Assembly (NCBI RefSeq): GCF_007994985.1
Contig: NZ_VOQF01000003.1
Span: forward strand, 248,001 to 312,000
Reading direction: 5' to 3'
DNA length: 64,000 nucleotides
From: Metabacillus litoralis
Lineage (GTDB): Bacteria; Bacillota; Bacilli; Bacillales; Bacillaceae
Both the position numbers and the translations under genes were made by a program. The number at the start of each line of letters is the position of its first letter. The stretch's first letter is position 1. The notes beneath the pieces are model-generated. The model was not told the origin of the DNA, did not search any database, and saw only the letters and a list, made by a program, of their open reading frames with translations. Positions 1-8,776 of this stretch are shown one piece after another.

Positions 1-627
1 GGGTTTAGTATCTGGAGGATGTTCAGAAAGTAATAAATGTGAAGAAATTATTTTTTCAGACAGTGAAATATTTTCTTTTGGATACACATGATTTAGCCCT
101 CCTGCAATAACCGCTATCGTTTTACCATTGTTGGACAAAGCTGCTTCATGTGCAATTGTATCAATACCTTTAGCCATACCACTAACAATCACCCAATTAA
201 CTTTAATAAGTGGTTTTAAGATATGATGTAATGCTAATCTTCCATATTGAGAAGGAAATCTGGTTCCTACAACGCTTATTAATTTTGAATAACTCGCTAA
301 GCTAATATTTCCTTTATAGAAAAGTATTGGTGGAGGATCAGCAATTTGTTTTAACAAAATGGGATAATTATTTTGAAAAGTAGTTGTAAAGGAGATATTA
401 TCACGGTTATATTGGTCATTTAGTTGTTCAAAACAGAGGCTATTATATTCCTGTCTAATTAGATTTGCTTGTTGTGATTGAATATTCAAGTATTGTGTCC
501 ACTCTATTTCTTTGAACTGTAAAAAGTTAGTTAACATTGGGTCAATTTTTAGTAGATTATTAATAAGTTGGTTACTCACACTTTTACAATGTGCTAATAA
601 AAAAACTTTCTTTATTACACCATTCAC
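1..627 (-). CDS. dprA: DNA processing protein DprA (Smf), partial: N-terminal 209 residues
   Basis: Minus-strand reading frame open from a GTG at 627 to the window edge, so the 3' end is missing (family usually about 300 aa). The GTG is preceded by GAGGAG (636-641) at 8 nt; the nearby ATG at 621-623 is out of frame. The translation has the DprA Rossmann-fold signatures in order: YPILLKQIADPPPILFYKG, VVGTRFPSQYG, VSGMAKGIDTIAHEAAL, IAGGLNHVYPKEN and LLLSEHPPDT. DprA loads RecA on incoming single-stranded DNA during transformation and protects it. It follows sucCD and is separated from sucD by a hairpin (657-686). Identification is confident; only the C-terminal region is unseen. Confidence 0.93.
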   Translation of the reverse strand, partial: MNGVIKKVFLLAHCKSVSNQLINNLLKIDPMLTNFLQFKEIEWTQYLNIQSQQANLIRQEYNSLCFEQLNDQYNRDNISFTTTFQNNYPILLKQIADPPPILFYKGNISLASYSKLISVVGTRFPSQYGRLALHHILKPLIKVNWVIVSGMAKGIDTIAHEAALSNNGKTIAVIAGGLNHVYPKENISLSEKIISSHLLLSEHPPDTKP

Positions 628-656
628 TTTGGCCTCTCCTCATTTTAAACATGATT

Positions 657-686
657 AATAGGAACAGGTTAGAACCTGCTCCTATT
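657..686 (-). terminator. Hairpin between sucD and dprA
   Basis: A 14-bp stem, AATAGGAGCAGGTT pairing with AACCTGTTCCTATT through one G-U pair, lies 6 nt after the sucD stop. The T-run after it is poor on the minus strand, so termination may be partial and allow read-through into dprA. Confidence 0.6.
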
Positions 687-692
687 TTAAAA

Positions 693-1595
693 TTAATGTG
701 TTTTACATTTTTCTAATAACCCCTGCTCTTTTAAAACAGAGATAAGAGTTTCACCCATTACAGAAGGTGTATCAGCTACTTTAATACCACATTCATTCAT
801 TGTTTTAATCTTTTCTTCAGCTGTACCCTTACCACCTGAAATAATTGCTCCAGCATGACCCATACGCTTTCCTGGAGGTGCTGTTTGACCACCAATAAAG
901 CCTACTACAGGTTTAGTCATATTAGCTTTAACCCATTCTGCAGCCTCTTCTTCTGCAGTACCACCGATTTCACCAATCATGATGACTGCATAAGTGTCTT
1001 CATCTTCATTGAATGCTTCAAGAACATCAATAAAGTTCGTACCATTAACAGGATCTCCACCGATACCCACAGCCGTTGATTGACCAATCCCAGCTTGTGA
1101 TAATTGGTGTACAGCTTCATAAGTAAGTGTTCCTGAACGTGATACAACACCGACATGACCTTTTTTGTGAATATATCCAGGCATAATACCTATTTTACAT
1201 TCATCAGGTGTAATAACTCCAGGACAGTTTGGTCCTACTAGTCGTGTCTTTTTACCTTCCATATATCTCTTAACATTTACCATATCCAATACAGGTATAT
1301 GCTCTGTGATACAAATAACAAGATCAAGTTCTGCATCTACGCCTTCCATAATTGCATCAGCAGCGAAAGCAGCAGGTACATAAATAACAGATGCATTTGC
1401 ACCAGTTTTTTGAACCGCTTCTTGAACTGTATTAAAAACAGGCACTCCTTCTACTTCAGTGCCACCTTTACCAGGTGTAACACCACCAACAATATTTGTA
1501 CCATACTCAAGCATTTGCTTAGTATGGAATAGAGCAGTTGATCCAGTAATACCTTGTACGATTACTTTAGTATCTTTATTAATAAATACACTCAT
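693..1595 (-). CDS. sucD: Succinyl-CoA synthetase (ADP-forming) alpha subunit
   Basis: 300 aa, the normal family length. With SucC it interconverts succinyl-CoA and succinate with substrate-level ADP phosphorylation in the TCA cycle (cytosol). The N-terminal CoA-binding Rossmann domain starts [26 protein letters not shown] and [13 protein letters not shown] follow, and the active-site histidine lies in [17 protein letters not shown] near residue 245. The ATG at 1595 has an AGGGG ribosome binding site. The gene lies 18 bp after sucC, so the two are co-transcribed. A hairpin at 657-686 ends the unit. No anomalies seen. Confidence 0.98.
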   Translation of the reverse strand: MSVFINKDTKVIVQGITGSTALFHTKQMLEYGTNIVGGVTPGKGGTEVEGVPVFNTVQEAVQKTGANASVIYVPAAFAADAIMEGVDAELDLVICITEHIPVLDMVNVKRYMEGKKTRLVGPNCPGVITPDECKIGIMPGYIHKKGHVGVVSRSGTLTYEAVHQLSQAGIGQSTAVGIGGDPVNGTNFIDVLEAFNEDEDTYAVIMIGEIGGTAEEEAAEWVKANMTKPVVGFIGGQTAPPGKRMGHAGAIISGGKGTAEEKIKTMNECGIKVADTPSVMGETLISVLKEQGLLEKCKTH

Positions 1596-1613
1596 GTTTG
1601 TCCCCTGCCTTTC

Positions 1614-2774
1614 TTACTCTACTAATGAAACGATTTTTTGTGCGCCGTCAGCCATCGACTCTGCAGAAGTAATATTTAATCCAGATTCATTTAAAATTTT
1701 CTTCCCTAAATCAACATTTGTTCCTTCAAGACGAACTACAAGTGGTATTTCCAAGCCAACCTGTTTTGTTGCTTCTACGACACCTTCTGCAATTACATCA
1801 CATTTCATGATTCCACCAAAGATATTTACAAAAATACCTTTAACATTTTCATCAGACAGAATAATCTTAAATGCTTCTGTTACTTTCTCTGCAGTTGCAC
1901 CGCCCCCAACATCCAGGAAGTTTGCGGGATCTCCACCATAATATTTAATAATATCCATAGTAGACATCGCAAGACCTGCACCATTTACCATACATCCAAT
2001 ATTTCCATCTAATGAAATATAGCTTAAATCGTATTTAGATGCTTCAATTTCTTTTGCATCTTCTTCCTCAAGGTCACGATATTCTACTATATCTTTATGA
2101 CGGTATAATGCATTTGAATCAAAGTTAAGCTTAGCGTCAAGTGCCATAACTTTTCCATCGCCAGTCACAACCAATGGGTTGATTTCAGCAATAGAGCAAT
2201 CCTTCTCAATAAATACTTTATATAATCCCATCATGAACTTAACCGTTTGCCCAACTAGTTCTTTTGGAATATTGATATTAAAAGCAATTCTTCTAGCTTG
2301 ATAGCCTTGTAATCCTACAGCAGGATCAATTACTTCTTTAAAGATTTTTTCTGGAGTTTGCTCTGCTACCTCTTCAATTTCTGTTCCACCTTCTTCAGAA
2401 GCCATAAGAACAACTCGAGATGTAGCACGATCTAATACTAGACCTACGTAATATTCTTTCTTAATATCACAGCCCTCTTCAACAAGAAGTCGTTTCACTT
2501 CTTTACCTTCAGGACCTGTTTGGTGTGTTACAAGAGTTTTCCCTAAAATTTCTTCAGCATATGTACGTGCTTCTTCAAGGTTTTTAGCAACTTTTACCCC
2601 ACCAGCTTTTCCACGTCCACCTGCATGGATTTGAGCTTTAACTACCACTACTTCTGTTCCAAGTTCTTTTGCAGCTTCAACCGCTTCATCTACTGAAAAA
2701 GCCACTTGTCCATTTGGTACAGACACTCCGTATTTACGAAGGAGTTCTTTTCCTTGGTACTCATGGATATTCAT
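1614..2774 (-). CDS. sucC: Succinyl-CoA synthetase (ADP-forming) beta subunit
   Basis: 386 aa, typical length. The N-terminal half is an ATP-grasp domain ([17 protein letters not shown] start, [16 protein letters not shown] nucleotide-binding segment, then [20 protein letters not shown] with metal/nucleotide ligands). The C-terminal half carries [13 protein letters not shown] and [17 protein letters not shown] of the CoA-ligase domain. It is the first gene of the sucCD operon; the ATG at 2774 follows AGGAGG. The upstream region holds a candidate sigma-A promoter (2825-2853) and an overlapping CcpA-like box (2810-2827), suggesting repression by good carbon sources, as expected for TCA genes in Bacillus. 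Confidence 0.98.
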   Translation of the reverse strand: MNIHEYQGKELLRKYGVSVPNGQVAFSVDEAVEAAKELGTEVVVVKAQIHAGGRGKAGGVKVAKNLEEARTYAEEILGKTLVTHQTGPEGKEVKRLLVEEGCDIKKEYYVGLVLDRATSRVVLMASEEGGTEIEEVAEQTPEKIFKEVIDPAVGLQGYQARRIAFNINIPKELVGQTVKFMMGLYKVFIEKDCSIAEINPLVVTGDGKVMALDAKLNFDSNALYRHKDIVEYRDLEEEDAKEIEASKYDLSYISLDGNIGCMVNGAGLAMSTMDIIKYYGGDPANFLDVGGGATAEKVTEAFKIILSDENVKGIFVNIFGGIMKCDVIAEGVVEATKQVGLEIPLVVRLEGTNVDLGKKILNESGLNITSAESMADGAQKIVSLVE

Positions 2775-2809
2775 TTGCCATCCTCCTAACCTATTTGCAA
2801 GAATAAAAA

Positions 2810-2827
2810 TTAGACTGCGCTTTCATT
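2810..2827 (-). promoter_or_regulatory. Candidate CcpA (cre) operator upstream of sucC
   Basis: The minus-strand sequence AATGAAAGCGCAGTCTAA fits the cre consensus WWTGNAARCGNWNNCAWW with one mismatch (T for A at the penultimate core position). It overlaps the proposed -10 box and the start point, a position suited to repression. Confidence 0.55.
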
Positions 2828-2853
2828 TTATATAATAGTTTGAACATTGTCTA
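2825..2853 (-). promoter_or_regulatory. Candidate sigma-A promoter of sucCD
   Basis: On the minus strand TAGACA (2848-2853), a 17-nt spacer and TAAAAT (2825-2830), about 50 nt upstream of the sucC start. Both hexamers differ from consensus by one base. Confidence 0.55.
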
Positions 2854-3002
2854 TAATTCCACACAAAATAGTAAAATCCTTTTTTAAATTAAATTTTTAT
2901 TTTTTTAGTATAAAGCTATTTTAGTGAGTTTATAAACGATTTTCATTATAAAGAAAATTTTTTTAAATAGTTCTTTACTTTTTTCTCTTCTAATAGTCCT
3001 TT

Positions 3003-3029
3003 AGACCCCTGTAGGTTTTATAGGGGTCT
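3003..3029 (-). terminator. Hairpin after ylqH
   Basis: Perfect 8-bp stem AGACCCCT/AGGGGTCT with an 11-nt loop, 20 nt after the ylqH stop. No T-run follows on the minus strand, so it may be a weak terminator or another RNA element. Confidence 0.4.
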
Positions 3030-3049
3030 GATGCACAAGGTTTAATTAT

Positions 3050-3325
3050 TTATTTTTTCTTCAGATCATTTTCTAGTTGATAAACAAAGGCAAAAATCTC
3101 AGCAACTGCTTCATATAATTCATCTGGTATTTGTTGATGAATTTCTAACTTTGATAATAATTCAATTAGTGCTGGATCTTCTTGTATATGGACTTGATGC
3201 TTCTGTGCTGTTTCTACGATTTCATCAGCTAAAAGTCCTTTCCCCTTTGCGATAACTATTGGTGCTTGTTCTTTTTCAGCATTATATTTTAAAGCAACTG
3301 CTTTCTTTGATTCATTTTTACTCAT
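3050..3325 (-). CDS. ylqH: FlhB C-terminal-like protein (YlqH/FhlP type)
   Basis: 91 aa. The sequence matches the cytoplasmic FlhB_C/EscU-type export-switch domain: AVALKYNAE, APIVIAKGKGLLADEI, IQEDPALIELL and IPDELYEAVAEIFAFVYQL. Homology begins exactly where flagellar FlhB continues after its autocleavage motif NPTH; that motif and all FlhB membrane segments are absent. It is therefore a free-standing version of the post-cleavage fragment. It overlaps ylqG by ATGA (translational coupling). As I recall, the B. subtilis homologue YlqH was renamed FhlP because it can partly substitute for FlhB in hook-length control. A role in type III export switching is inferred from family and neighbour, not shown here. 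Confidence 0.85.
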   Translation of the reverse strand: MSKNESKKAVALKYNAEKEQAPIVIAKGKGLLADEIVETAQKHQVHIQEDPALIELLSKLEIHQQIPDELYEAVAEIFAFVYQLENDLKKK

Positions 3326-4896
3326 ATCCAGAGATCAACTCCTGTATACGACAAATTACCCTGACTATTCGTTAGTAACTTAATTGGCTTATCCGATTTA
3401 TTAGTTAATTCAAAAGGCTTTACACTTACTGAGGTTAATTGATAGTTCATCTCAGCTAAAGATTGCTTTAATAAATCAGTTTTTCTTAAAACGAACTCCT
3501 TTAGGTCACTATGATCATTTGTAATAGAAATTGTCATAATTCGATTTTGAATTTGTACATCAATCATCGTGTCGGCTAATTTAGGTAATTGCAAATAAAA
3601 GAATATTCGACAAAAAGATGGGTCTATACTCCCATCTTTTTGTTTCTTTCCTTCCCATTGTATCGTTAAATCTGATTGATGATCTAAAAAATAAAGTGGT
3701 ATTTGTGTAAAAATTTGCTGTGTTGGACCATGATCTTGCGTTAGTAGTGAGTGACCATGTAAACGTTGAACTAAATGCTCCATTTGTTCTTTTAGAACAG
3801 GAAAATCCACTTCTTTACTAGCTATAATTAATAATTCTTTTAAAGATTGGATATTGTTTTTATCTTCGCTCCCAATCTTAACTTGTGAAAATAATTTAAC
3901 ATGACCTAATTGTTTCTCAAGACTTAATAAATTTGTTAGCACTTCATCCTTAGTAATAGAACTCGTCATTTCAGTAGCGATCTTATTTATAAAATCGGAC
4001 TCAAATTCACTTAACAATTTTGGTAAGTTAACATATCCATTTAAATTTTGTATTACTGATTGTTTCGTCACTTGCTCACTTGTATCAAGTAAATTTATTA
4101 TTTCTCCCTTAACTTGATTGAGTACTTGTACATCTTGCAATTTTATATTTAATTGAGCTAAAGTACGTTGTTCATTATTAGTAAGATCTCTATGAAGTTC
4201 TGGATTACCAATAAAATTTATTACTTTTTCTAGTAAATTATTCACTGGATATTGCTTCAATTTTACTAATGATTGTGTCAAATGCGAGATATTAGGACTT
4301 TCCCCTTCCACTTTTTGTAATGAATCAATAAGTGAATTAATTTGATTAGTTAAGGGTATATCCGTTTGTGCTTGAACTAAAGCCCTGATTATCCCTTGTG
4401 ATATTGGGAAATTTTCTTTTATAGCATATTGAATTGCTCTTATTGTCTCAGGTATTGCTTGTTTGTTTGTATGTTTAATAACTTCTATAGCTGCACTAAA
4501 CTGCTGACTTGTAATTGGTAACTCTTCTTTCAATAATTGCTTAGCAAGTAGAATATTTTCTTTTGAAGGTTTCTGATGAAATAGTTGCACTAAATCTCTC
4601 GTAGCCTCTTGCTTCGAATTCTTATCATATTCAACCTGTTTTAACATTTTTAAGGAAATTCCTTGTTTCATTGAACCTCCTACTCTAAACCAATAATTCT
4701 CATTTGTCGAAATTGACGTTTCTAGCTGTGCAACAAGCTTAGATTGACCTAATTGAATCAATGCCTTTTGATCAGGAAATAATTTCAATACTCTGCCTTG
4801 AACGATTTGATTTTCTTTTAAAGATAAGTTATTTCTTGATTGTGACAACGTAACACTATGTTTAAGGAGATTTGAAAATGCATTTATGGGATTCAT
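3322..4896 (-). CDS. ylqG: YlqG family protein, FliK-like C-terminus
   Basis: 524 aa from the ATG at 4896, which has AGGAG (4904-4908) 7 nt upstream; a longer frame to 4938 would overlap rnhB and lacks a good ribosome site. The protein is hydrophilic, rich in Gln, Leu and Lys, with no signal peptide or membrane segment. The last ~120 residues (from IPLYFLDHQSDLTIQW through LPKLADTMIDVQIQNRIMT and FVLRKTDLLKQSLAEMNYQL) resemble the FliK hook-length control C-terminal domain: two beta strands, a helix, then a short V-rich strand. Its partner gene ylqH overlaps it. Family assignment to YlqG by position and pattern; the FliK resemblance is my inference. Confidence 0.75.
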   Translation of the reverse strand: MNPINAFSNLLKHSVTLSQSRNNLSLKENQIVQGRVLKLFPDQKALIQLGQSKLVAQLETSISTNENYWFRVGGSMKQGISLKMLKQVEYDKNSKQEATRDLVQLFHQKPSKENILLAKQLLKEELPITSQQFSAAIEVIKHTNKQAIPETIRAIQYAIKENFPISQGIIRALVQAQTDIPLTNQINSLIDSLQKVEGESPNISHLTQSLVKLKQYPVNNLLEKVINFIGNPELHRDLTNNEQRTLAQLNIKLQDVQVLNQVKGEIINLLDTSEQVTKQSVIQNLNGYVNLPKLLSEFESDFINKIATEMTSSITKDEVLTNLLSLEKQLGHVKLFSQVKIGSEDKNNIQSLKELLIIASKEVDFPVLKEQMEHLVQRLHGHSLLTQDHGPTQQIFTQIPLYFLDHQSDLTIQWEGKKQKDGSIDPSFCRIFFYLQLPKLADTMIDVQIQNRIMTISITNDHSDLKEFVLRKTDLLKQSLAEMNYQLTSVSVKPFELTNKSDKPIKLLTNSQGNLSYTGVDLWI

Positions 4897-4912
4897 TATT
4901 ATTCTCCTATTC

Positions 4913-5677
4913 TTATAGCAATGCTTTAACTGGGGCAAAACTTTTTCGATGATACTCAGTTACACCATATTGCTTTAGTGCCTCTAAATGAATTTTAGTT
5001 CCATATCCCATATGTTTATCAAATCCATATTGAGGATACTCATGAGCAAGATTCATCATCATACGATCTCTAGTAACCTTTGCAATTACAGAACTCGCAG
5101 CAATAGACACACTTTTTGCATCACCTTTGATAATAGATTGTTGATCTATAGGTATATCTAATTTCATCGCATCAAGTAATAAATAATCTGGGTCTATTTT
5201 CAAGTCCTTAATTGCTTCTGTCATGGCTAGCTTAGTTGCTTCATAAATATTAATGTGATCAATTATTTCTGGTGAAACAATTCCAATACCAATAGCTTCT
5301 GCATTTTCTTTTATTAATTCAAAATAGTGCTCTCTCACAGTAGCTGTGAGCTGCTTAGAATCAGTTAAACCCGGTATGTAACAATCTTCCTTCAATATAA
5401 CAGCTGAAGCAACTACAGGGCCTGCTAGCGGTCCTCTACCGACTTCATCTATACCTGCAAGTAATCTATAGCCTTTTGTACGAGCCTCACGCTCATAACG
5501 CAACATACTATAAAATTGTTGTTGTTTTCGCTTCTCTACTTCTTCATTCTTATACCACTTTTCTACAAGTTGTTGAACACCTTTTCTACTATCCTTTTTA
5601 CACTCTAGTAGAAAGGGATCATCTTCACTTTTGATACTAGCTAATTTTTGTTGTACTTCTTTTGTAGTTAATGTCAT
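4913..5677 (-). CDS. rnhB: Ribonuclease HII
   Basis: 254 aa. Removes ribonucleotides and RNA primers from RNA-DNA hybrids. The catalytic DEDD set is visible: GIDEVGRGPLAGPV (Asp and Glu), then DAMKLDIP (Asp) and SVIAKVTRDRMMMNLAHEYP near residue 200. HMGYGTKIHLEAL marks the C-terminal region. The N-terminal ~65 residues (charged, KKDSRKGVQQLVEKWYK) match the extra domain found in Bacillus RNase HII. The ATG at 5677 follows AGGGG. It precedes ylqG by 16 bp and so probably leads a rnhB-ylqG-ylqH unit. Confidence 0.97.
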   Translation of the reverse strand: MTLTTKEVQQKLASIKSEDDPFLLECKKDSRKGVQQLVEKWYKNEEVEKRKQQQFYSMLRYEREARTKGYRLLAGIDEVGRGPLAGPVVASAVILKEDCYIPGLTDSKQLTATVREHYFELIKENAEAIGIGIVSPEIIDHINIYEATKLAMTEAIKDLKIDPDYLLLDAMKLDIPIDQQSIIKGDAKSVSIAASSVIAKVTRDRMMMNLAHEYPQYGFDKHMGYGTKIHLEALKQYGVTEYHRKSFAPVKALL

Positions 5678-5755
5678 TAGTTTTTCCCCTACACTTTTTT
5701 TACATTTTCATAAATTTATACTTTATATATCGTCAAAGTACATAAAAAATAAAGA

Positions 5756-5782
5756 GGTTGACCCTAACTAACAGAGTCAACC
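5756..5782 (-). terminator. Terminator after rbgA
   Basis: On the minus strand GGTTGAC/GTCAACC forms a 7-bp stem followed by TCTTTATTTTTTATG. It lies between the rbgA stop and rnhB. Confidence 0.75.
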
Positions 5783-5812
5783 GTCCTAAAACTATTTATG
5801 CTTATCTAAAGC

Positions 5813-6676
5813 TTAATCCTCATGATCAAATTGTGATGGTGTTTCAAATGATAGTCTCCCTAACTTATCCGCTCTAATTTCTCTTAAAATAAGCTCTGAT
5901 GTTTTATCATAATCAATATAGCCACCTTGCATCATACAACCACGCTTTTTACCTATTTCATCAAATAAAGAAACTATCTCTTCTGGTAGCTCTTCTAAAT
6001 TATACCGTTCTTGTAATCGATTGGGATAATGATCCTTTAAAAATCTTAAAGCGAATACAGTAATATCTTGAAGATTTAAAATAGCATCTTTAATAGCACC
6101 TGTAGTGGCTAATTTATAGCCGACTAACTCATCCTCAAATTTTGGCCAGAGAATTCCTGGTGTATCCAAAAGCTCTAATTCAGTTCCTACCTTTACCCAT
6201 TGTTGAGCCGTGGTTACCCCCGGTCTATCTCCAGTTTTTGTAATGTTTCTTTTGGCTAATCTATTTATTAAAGTAGATTTTCCTACATTAGGTATTCCGA
6301 TAATTAATGCCCGAATCGCACGAGGTTTTATTCCTTTAGCAGCCATTTTATCGAATTTTTCCTTCAATAATACTTTTGAGAGAGCTGTAATTTGTTTTAA
6401 ACCAGTACCAGTTTGCGCATCAATAGCAATTGCAGGAATATTTTGTTCTTTAAAATAGGAGATCCATTGCTTTGTAATAAAATCATCAGCTTTATCTGCT
6501 TTATTTAACAAAACAATGCGTGGCTTTGTTGAAATAATTTCATCAATCATTGGATTTCTTGAAGACATTGGAATTCTAGCATCCACAAGTTCAAAGACTA
6601 TGTCAATTAGTTTAATTTTCTCAGTTACTTGCCTTCTTGCTTTAGCCATATGTCCTGGAAACCATTGTATTGTCAT
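5813..6676 (-). CDS. rbgA: Ribosome biogenesis GTPase RbgA (YlqF)
   Basis: 287 aa. A circularly permuted GTPase needed late in 50S subunit assembly. The motif order is G4-G5-G1-G3: NKADK near residue 58, then [19 protein letters not shown] (P-loop, about 126-145) and [10 protein letters not shown] (G3). The [17 protein letters not shown] start is typical of YlqF. The C-terminal helical domain ([17 protein letters not shown]) is present. The ATG at 6676 has AGAAGG upstream. It follows the signal peptidase gene by 18 bp, and the two are likely co-transcribed. Confidence 0.97.
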   Translation of the reverse strand: MTIQWFPGHMAKARRQVTEKIKLIDIVFELVDARIPMSSRNPMIDEIISTKPRIVLLNKADKADDFITKQWISYFKEQNIPAIAIDAQTGTGLKQITALSKVLLKEKFDKMAAKGIKPRAIRALIIGIPNVGKSTLINRLAKRNITKTGDRPGVTTAQQWVKVGTELELLDTPGILWPKFEDELVGYKLATTGAIKDAILNLQDITVFALRFLKDHYPNRLQERYNLEELPEEIVSLFDEIGKKRGCMMQGGYIDYDKTSELILREIRADKLGRLSFETPSQFDHED

Positions 6677-6694
6677 AAAAACACCTTCTTTACA

Positions 6695-7246
6695 TTACTC
6701 AGTTAATCTTATATCTGATATTGGCCAATAAACCAAGCTTGTTTTACCCATAACCTCTTCTATTGGAACAGTACCAATATGTCTGCTATCCTTACTTTGC
6801 CGTCTATTATCTCCCATAACAAATATATGACCTTCTGGTACTGTGGGTTGACCAATGATGCTTTCTAAATTAAAGGGTTCAGTTAATGGCCCATCGATAA
6901 GTTGATTTTGATAATCTTCAAGATATGGTTCAGCATATTCTTTTCCATTAATAATAAGGGTATCATCTTTGTACTCAACAGTATCGCCTGGTAAACCAAT
7001 TACTCTTTTAATATAGTCTCTATCTGAAGTAGCATGAAATACTACAATATCAAAACGTTTTGGTTCACCAATTTTATAAGAAAACTTATTTACGATCATT
7101 CGATCTTGCGTATGTAAAGTCGGCATCATGGAGAATCCATCAACTACGATTGGAGCAAAAAAGAAATATCTTATAATAGCTGCTAGTAATACAGCTATTG
7201 TAAGTGCCTTTATCCATTCAAGTAGCTCATTTTTCTTTTTTGTCAT
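6695..7246 (-). CDS. sipS: Type I signal peptidase (SipS family)
   Basis: 183 aa from the ATG at 7246 (TAGGTGA upstream); a frame to 7279 lacks a ribosome site. Membrane-bound serine protease that removes signal peptides from exported proteins. One N-terminal membrane segment (about residues 14-31) precedes the catalytic Ser39 in DGFSMMPTL. The general base is Lys80 in YIKRVIGLPGD, and the conserved box GDNRRQSKDSRHIG lies near the C-terminus. Single-anchor architecture is the Gram-positive P-type form. It sits between rplS and rbgA, as I recall for B. cereus-type genomes rather than B. subtilis. Bacillus usually has several paralogues, so the symbol is a family name. Confidence 0.93.
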   Translation of the reverse strand: MTKKKNELLEWIKALTIAVLLAAIIRYFFFAPIVVDGFSMMPTLHTQDRMIVNKFSYKIGEPKRFDIVVFHATSDRDYIKRVIGLPGDTVEYKDDTLIINGKEYAEPYLEDYQNQLIDGPLTEPFNLESIIGQPTVPEGHIFVMGDNRRQSKDSRHIGTVPIEEVMGKTSLVYWPISDIRLTE

Positions 7247-7450
7247 TTTTTCACCTACTCTAGCAATCATTATAACCACAGTCTATATAGTACTATACCC
7301 TATTACAAATGTAGTAATAGAAGTTTTTAAGATATCGTTAAACTTGAACTTAGTTGTTGTTCACCTTGAACTTGAAGTCAGTCCTTTGAGGCTGTTTTTT
7401 CAATTTTTGAAAGGAACAAATTAATTTATAGCCTTAAGAATAACCTATTG

Positions 7451-7484
7451 AAAAAGGAGCTTGTTAAATAACAAGCTCCTTTTC
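7451..7484 (-). terminator. Strong terminator after rplS
   Basis: Stem AAAGGAGCTTGTT/AACAAGCTCCTTT with a 4-nt loop, followed on the minus strand by a T-rich tail. It closes the ylxM-to-rplS block. Confidence 0.9.
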
Positions 7485-7542
7485 AACTATACGGACAGTT
7501 AGCTGACCCATATATTTGAGACTTAGCATAAACTAAGCTATC

Positions 7543-7887
7543 TTATCGAATTTCTTTGATACGCGCTTTTTTACCACGTAATTGACGTAGGTAGTAAAGT
7601 TTAGCACGGCGAACTTTACCGCGACGAATTACTTCTAATAACGCGATCTTTGGTGTGTGTACAGGGAAAGTACGCTCAACACCTACTCCGTAAGAAATCT
7701 TACGAACTGTAAATGTTTCACTAATTCCACCACCACGACGCTTAATCACAACACCTTCAAACACCTGAATACGCTCACGAGTACCCTCTACAACTTTAAC
7801 GTGTACACGCACTGTATCACCAGGACGGAATGCAGGAAGATCAGATTTTAATTGTTCTTTTGTGATTTCTTCAATTAGTTTTTGCAT
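7543..7887 (-). CDS. rplS: 50S ribosomal protein L19
   Basis: 114 aa from the ATG at 7887 (AAGGAG at 9 nt); the upstream frame extension to 7980 is leader RNA. L19 sits at the 30S-50S interface. The N-terminus [20 protein letters not shown], the [16 protein letters not shown] segment and the basic C-terminus [20 protein letters not shown] are characteristic. It is preceded by its own promoter (8010-8038) and a structured leader, so expression can be adjusted separately from trmD. A strong terminator follows. Confidence 0.98.
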   Translation of the reverse strand: MQKLIEEITKEQLKSDLPAFRPGDTVRVHVKVVEGTRERIQVFEGVVIKRRGGGISETFTVRKISYGVGVERTFPVHTPKIALLEVIRRGKVRRAKLYYLRQLRGKKARIKEIR

Positions 7888-7889
7888 CG

Positions 7890-8005
7890 TTTTCAACTCC
7901 TTCCAACAGACGCTCATTCCAATATATTCATTGCAGCGGAACATCGTTTTAACGCCTGCCCTCTCTGAAAGCACCCACAAGGAGCCTCCTTGAGCAAGTC
8001 ACGAG
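7890..8005 (-). promoter_or_regulatory. Structured rplS leader (candidate L19 autoregulatory leader)
   Basis: About 115 nt of leader between the promoter and the rplS start. On the minus strand it contains AAGGAGGCTCCTT (self-complementary hairpin). A longer imperfect pairing of ACGATGTTCC with GGAATGAGCGT encloses an AT-rich loop just before the ribosome site. Position and structure fit the L19 leader known from Bacilli. I could not run a covariance model. Confidence 0.55.
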
Positions 8006-8009
8006 ATTC

Positions 8010-8038
8010 ATCATACCATAAAGACTATTGTCCTGCAA
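8010..8038 (-). promoter_or_regulatory. Promoter of rplS
   Basis: TTGCAG (8033-8038), 17-nt spacer, TATGAT (8010-8015) on the minus strand, immediately after the trmD stop codon. Good sigma-A match. Confidence 0.7.
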
Positions 8039-8041
8039 TAG

Positions 8042-8776
8042 TTAGTTCCCATTTTTTAAGGTTTTTATAAATGATTGTTGCTTTTCTGTTAGTGGGTAAG
8101 AATCTAATAAATCTGGTCTTCTATTAAAGGTCCTTCTAAGAGACTCTTCCTCACGCCACTCTGCTATTTTTTTATGATTTCCTGAAAGAAGTACATCTGG
8201 AACCTTTAGACCTCTAAAATCTGCTGGTCTAGTATAATGAGGGTGCTCTAACAATCCAGAGCTGTAAGAATCAAGTACAGGTGAATCTTCATTTCCTAAA
8301 ACACCTGGTAACAGACGAACAACACTATCTGCTATGACCATAGAAGCAAGCTCACCTCCTGTTAATACAAAATCTCCAATAGAAATCTCATCTGTAACAA
8401 GATTTTCTCTTATACGCTCATCATAGCCTTCATAATGGCCGCAAATGAACAACAGGTGTTCTTCTTTAGCAAGTTGCTCTGCTTTTTCTTGTGTATACCT
8501 CTCACCTTGAGGACATACAAGAATAACTTTAGGTTTTGAATCTGTTTTATTTCTAATATCTTCCACTGCATCAAAAATGGGTTGTGGCTGTAAAACCATT
8601 CCCGCTCCTCCACCATATGGGTAATCATCAACATTATGATGTTTGTTTGTGGAATAATCACGAAAATTCATTACTCTAAACTCTACTGCAGCTTTTTCTT
8701 GTGCCTTTTTTAAGATAGATTCATTTAAAACACCTTGAAACATTTCAGGAAAAAGTGTTAGAAAGTCAATCTTCAT
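8042..8776 (-). CDS. trmD: tRNA (guanine-N1)-methyltransferase
   Basis: 244 aa. Methylates G37 of tRNAs using SAM, preventing +1 frameshifting. SPOUT-fold trefoil-knot motifs are seen: [13 protein letters not shown] and [14 protein letters not shown] with [20 protein letters not shown] nearby. The start [13 protein letters not shown] is typical. The ATG at 8776 overlaps the rimM stop by one base, so the two genes are translationally coupled. Confidence 0.98.
   Translation of the reverse strand: MKIDFLTLFPEMFQGVLNESILKKAQEKAAVEFRVMNFRDYSTNKHHNVDDYPYGGGAGMVLQPQPIFDAVEDIRNKTDSKPKVILVCPQGERYTQEKAEQLAKEEHLLFICGHYEGYDERIRENLVTDEISIGDFVLTGGELASMVIADSVVRLLPGVLGNEDSPVLDSYSSGLLEHPHYTRPADFRGLKVPDVLLSGNHKKIAEWREEESLRRTFNRRPDLLDSYPLTEKQQSFIKTLKNGN

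Noticed and set aside
1459-1941. 160-codon open frame on the plus strand across sucC/sucD
   Set aside because: Antisense shadow of two intact conserved genes. It spans both genes, has no ribosome site and its translation has no recognisable domain.
7388-7434. Short AGGCTGTTTT ... ATAGCCT stretch that resembles the ends of the MITE-like element
   Set aside because: Only the terminal 9-10 bases are similar and the interior has no similarity; too short to claim.
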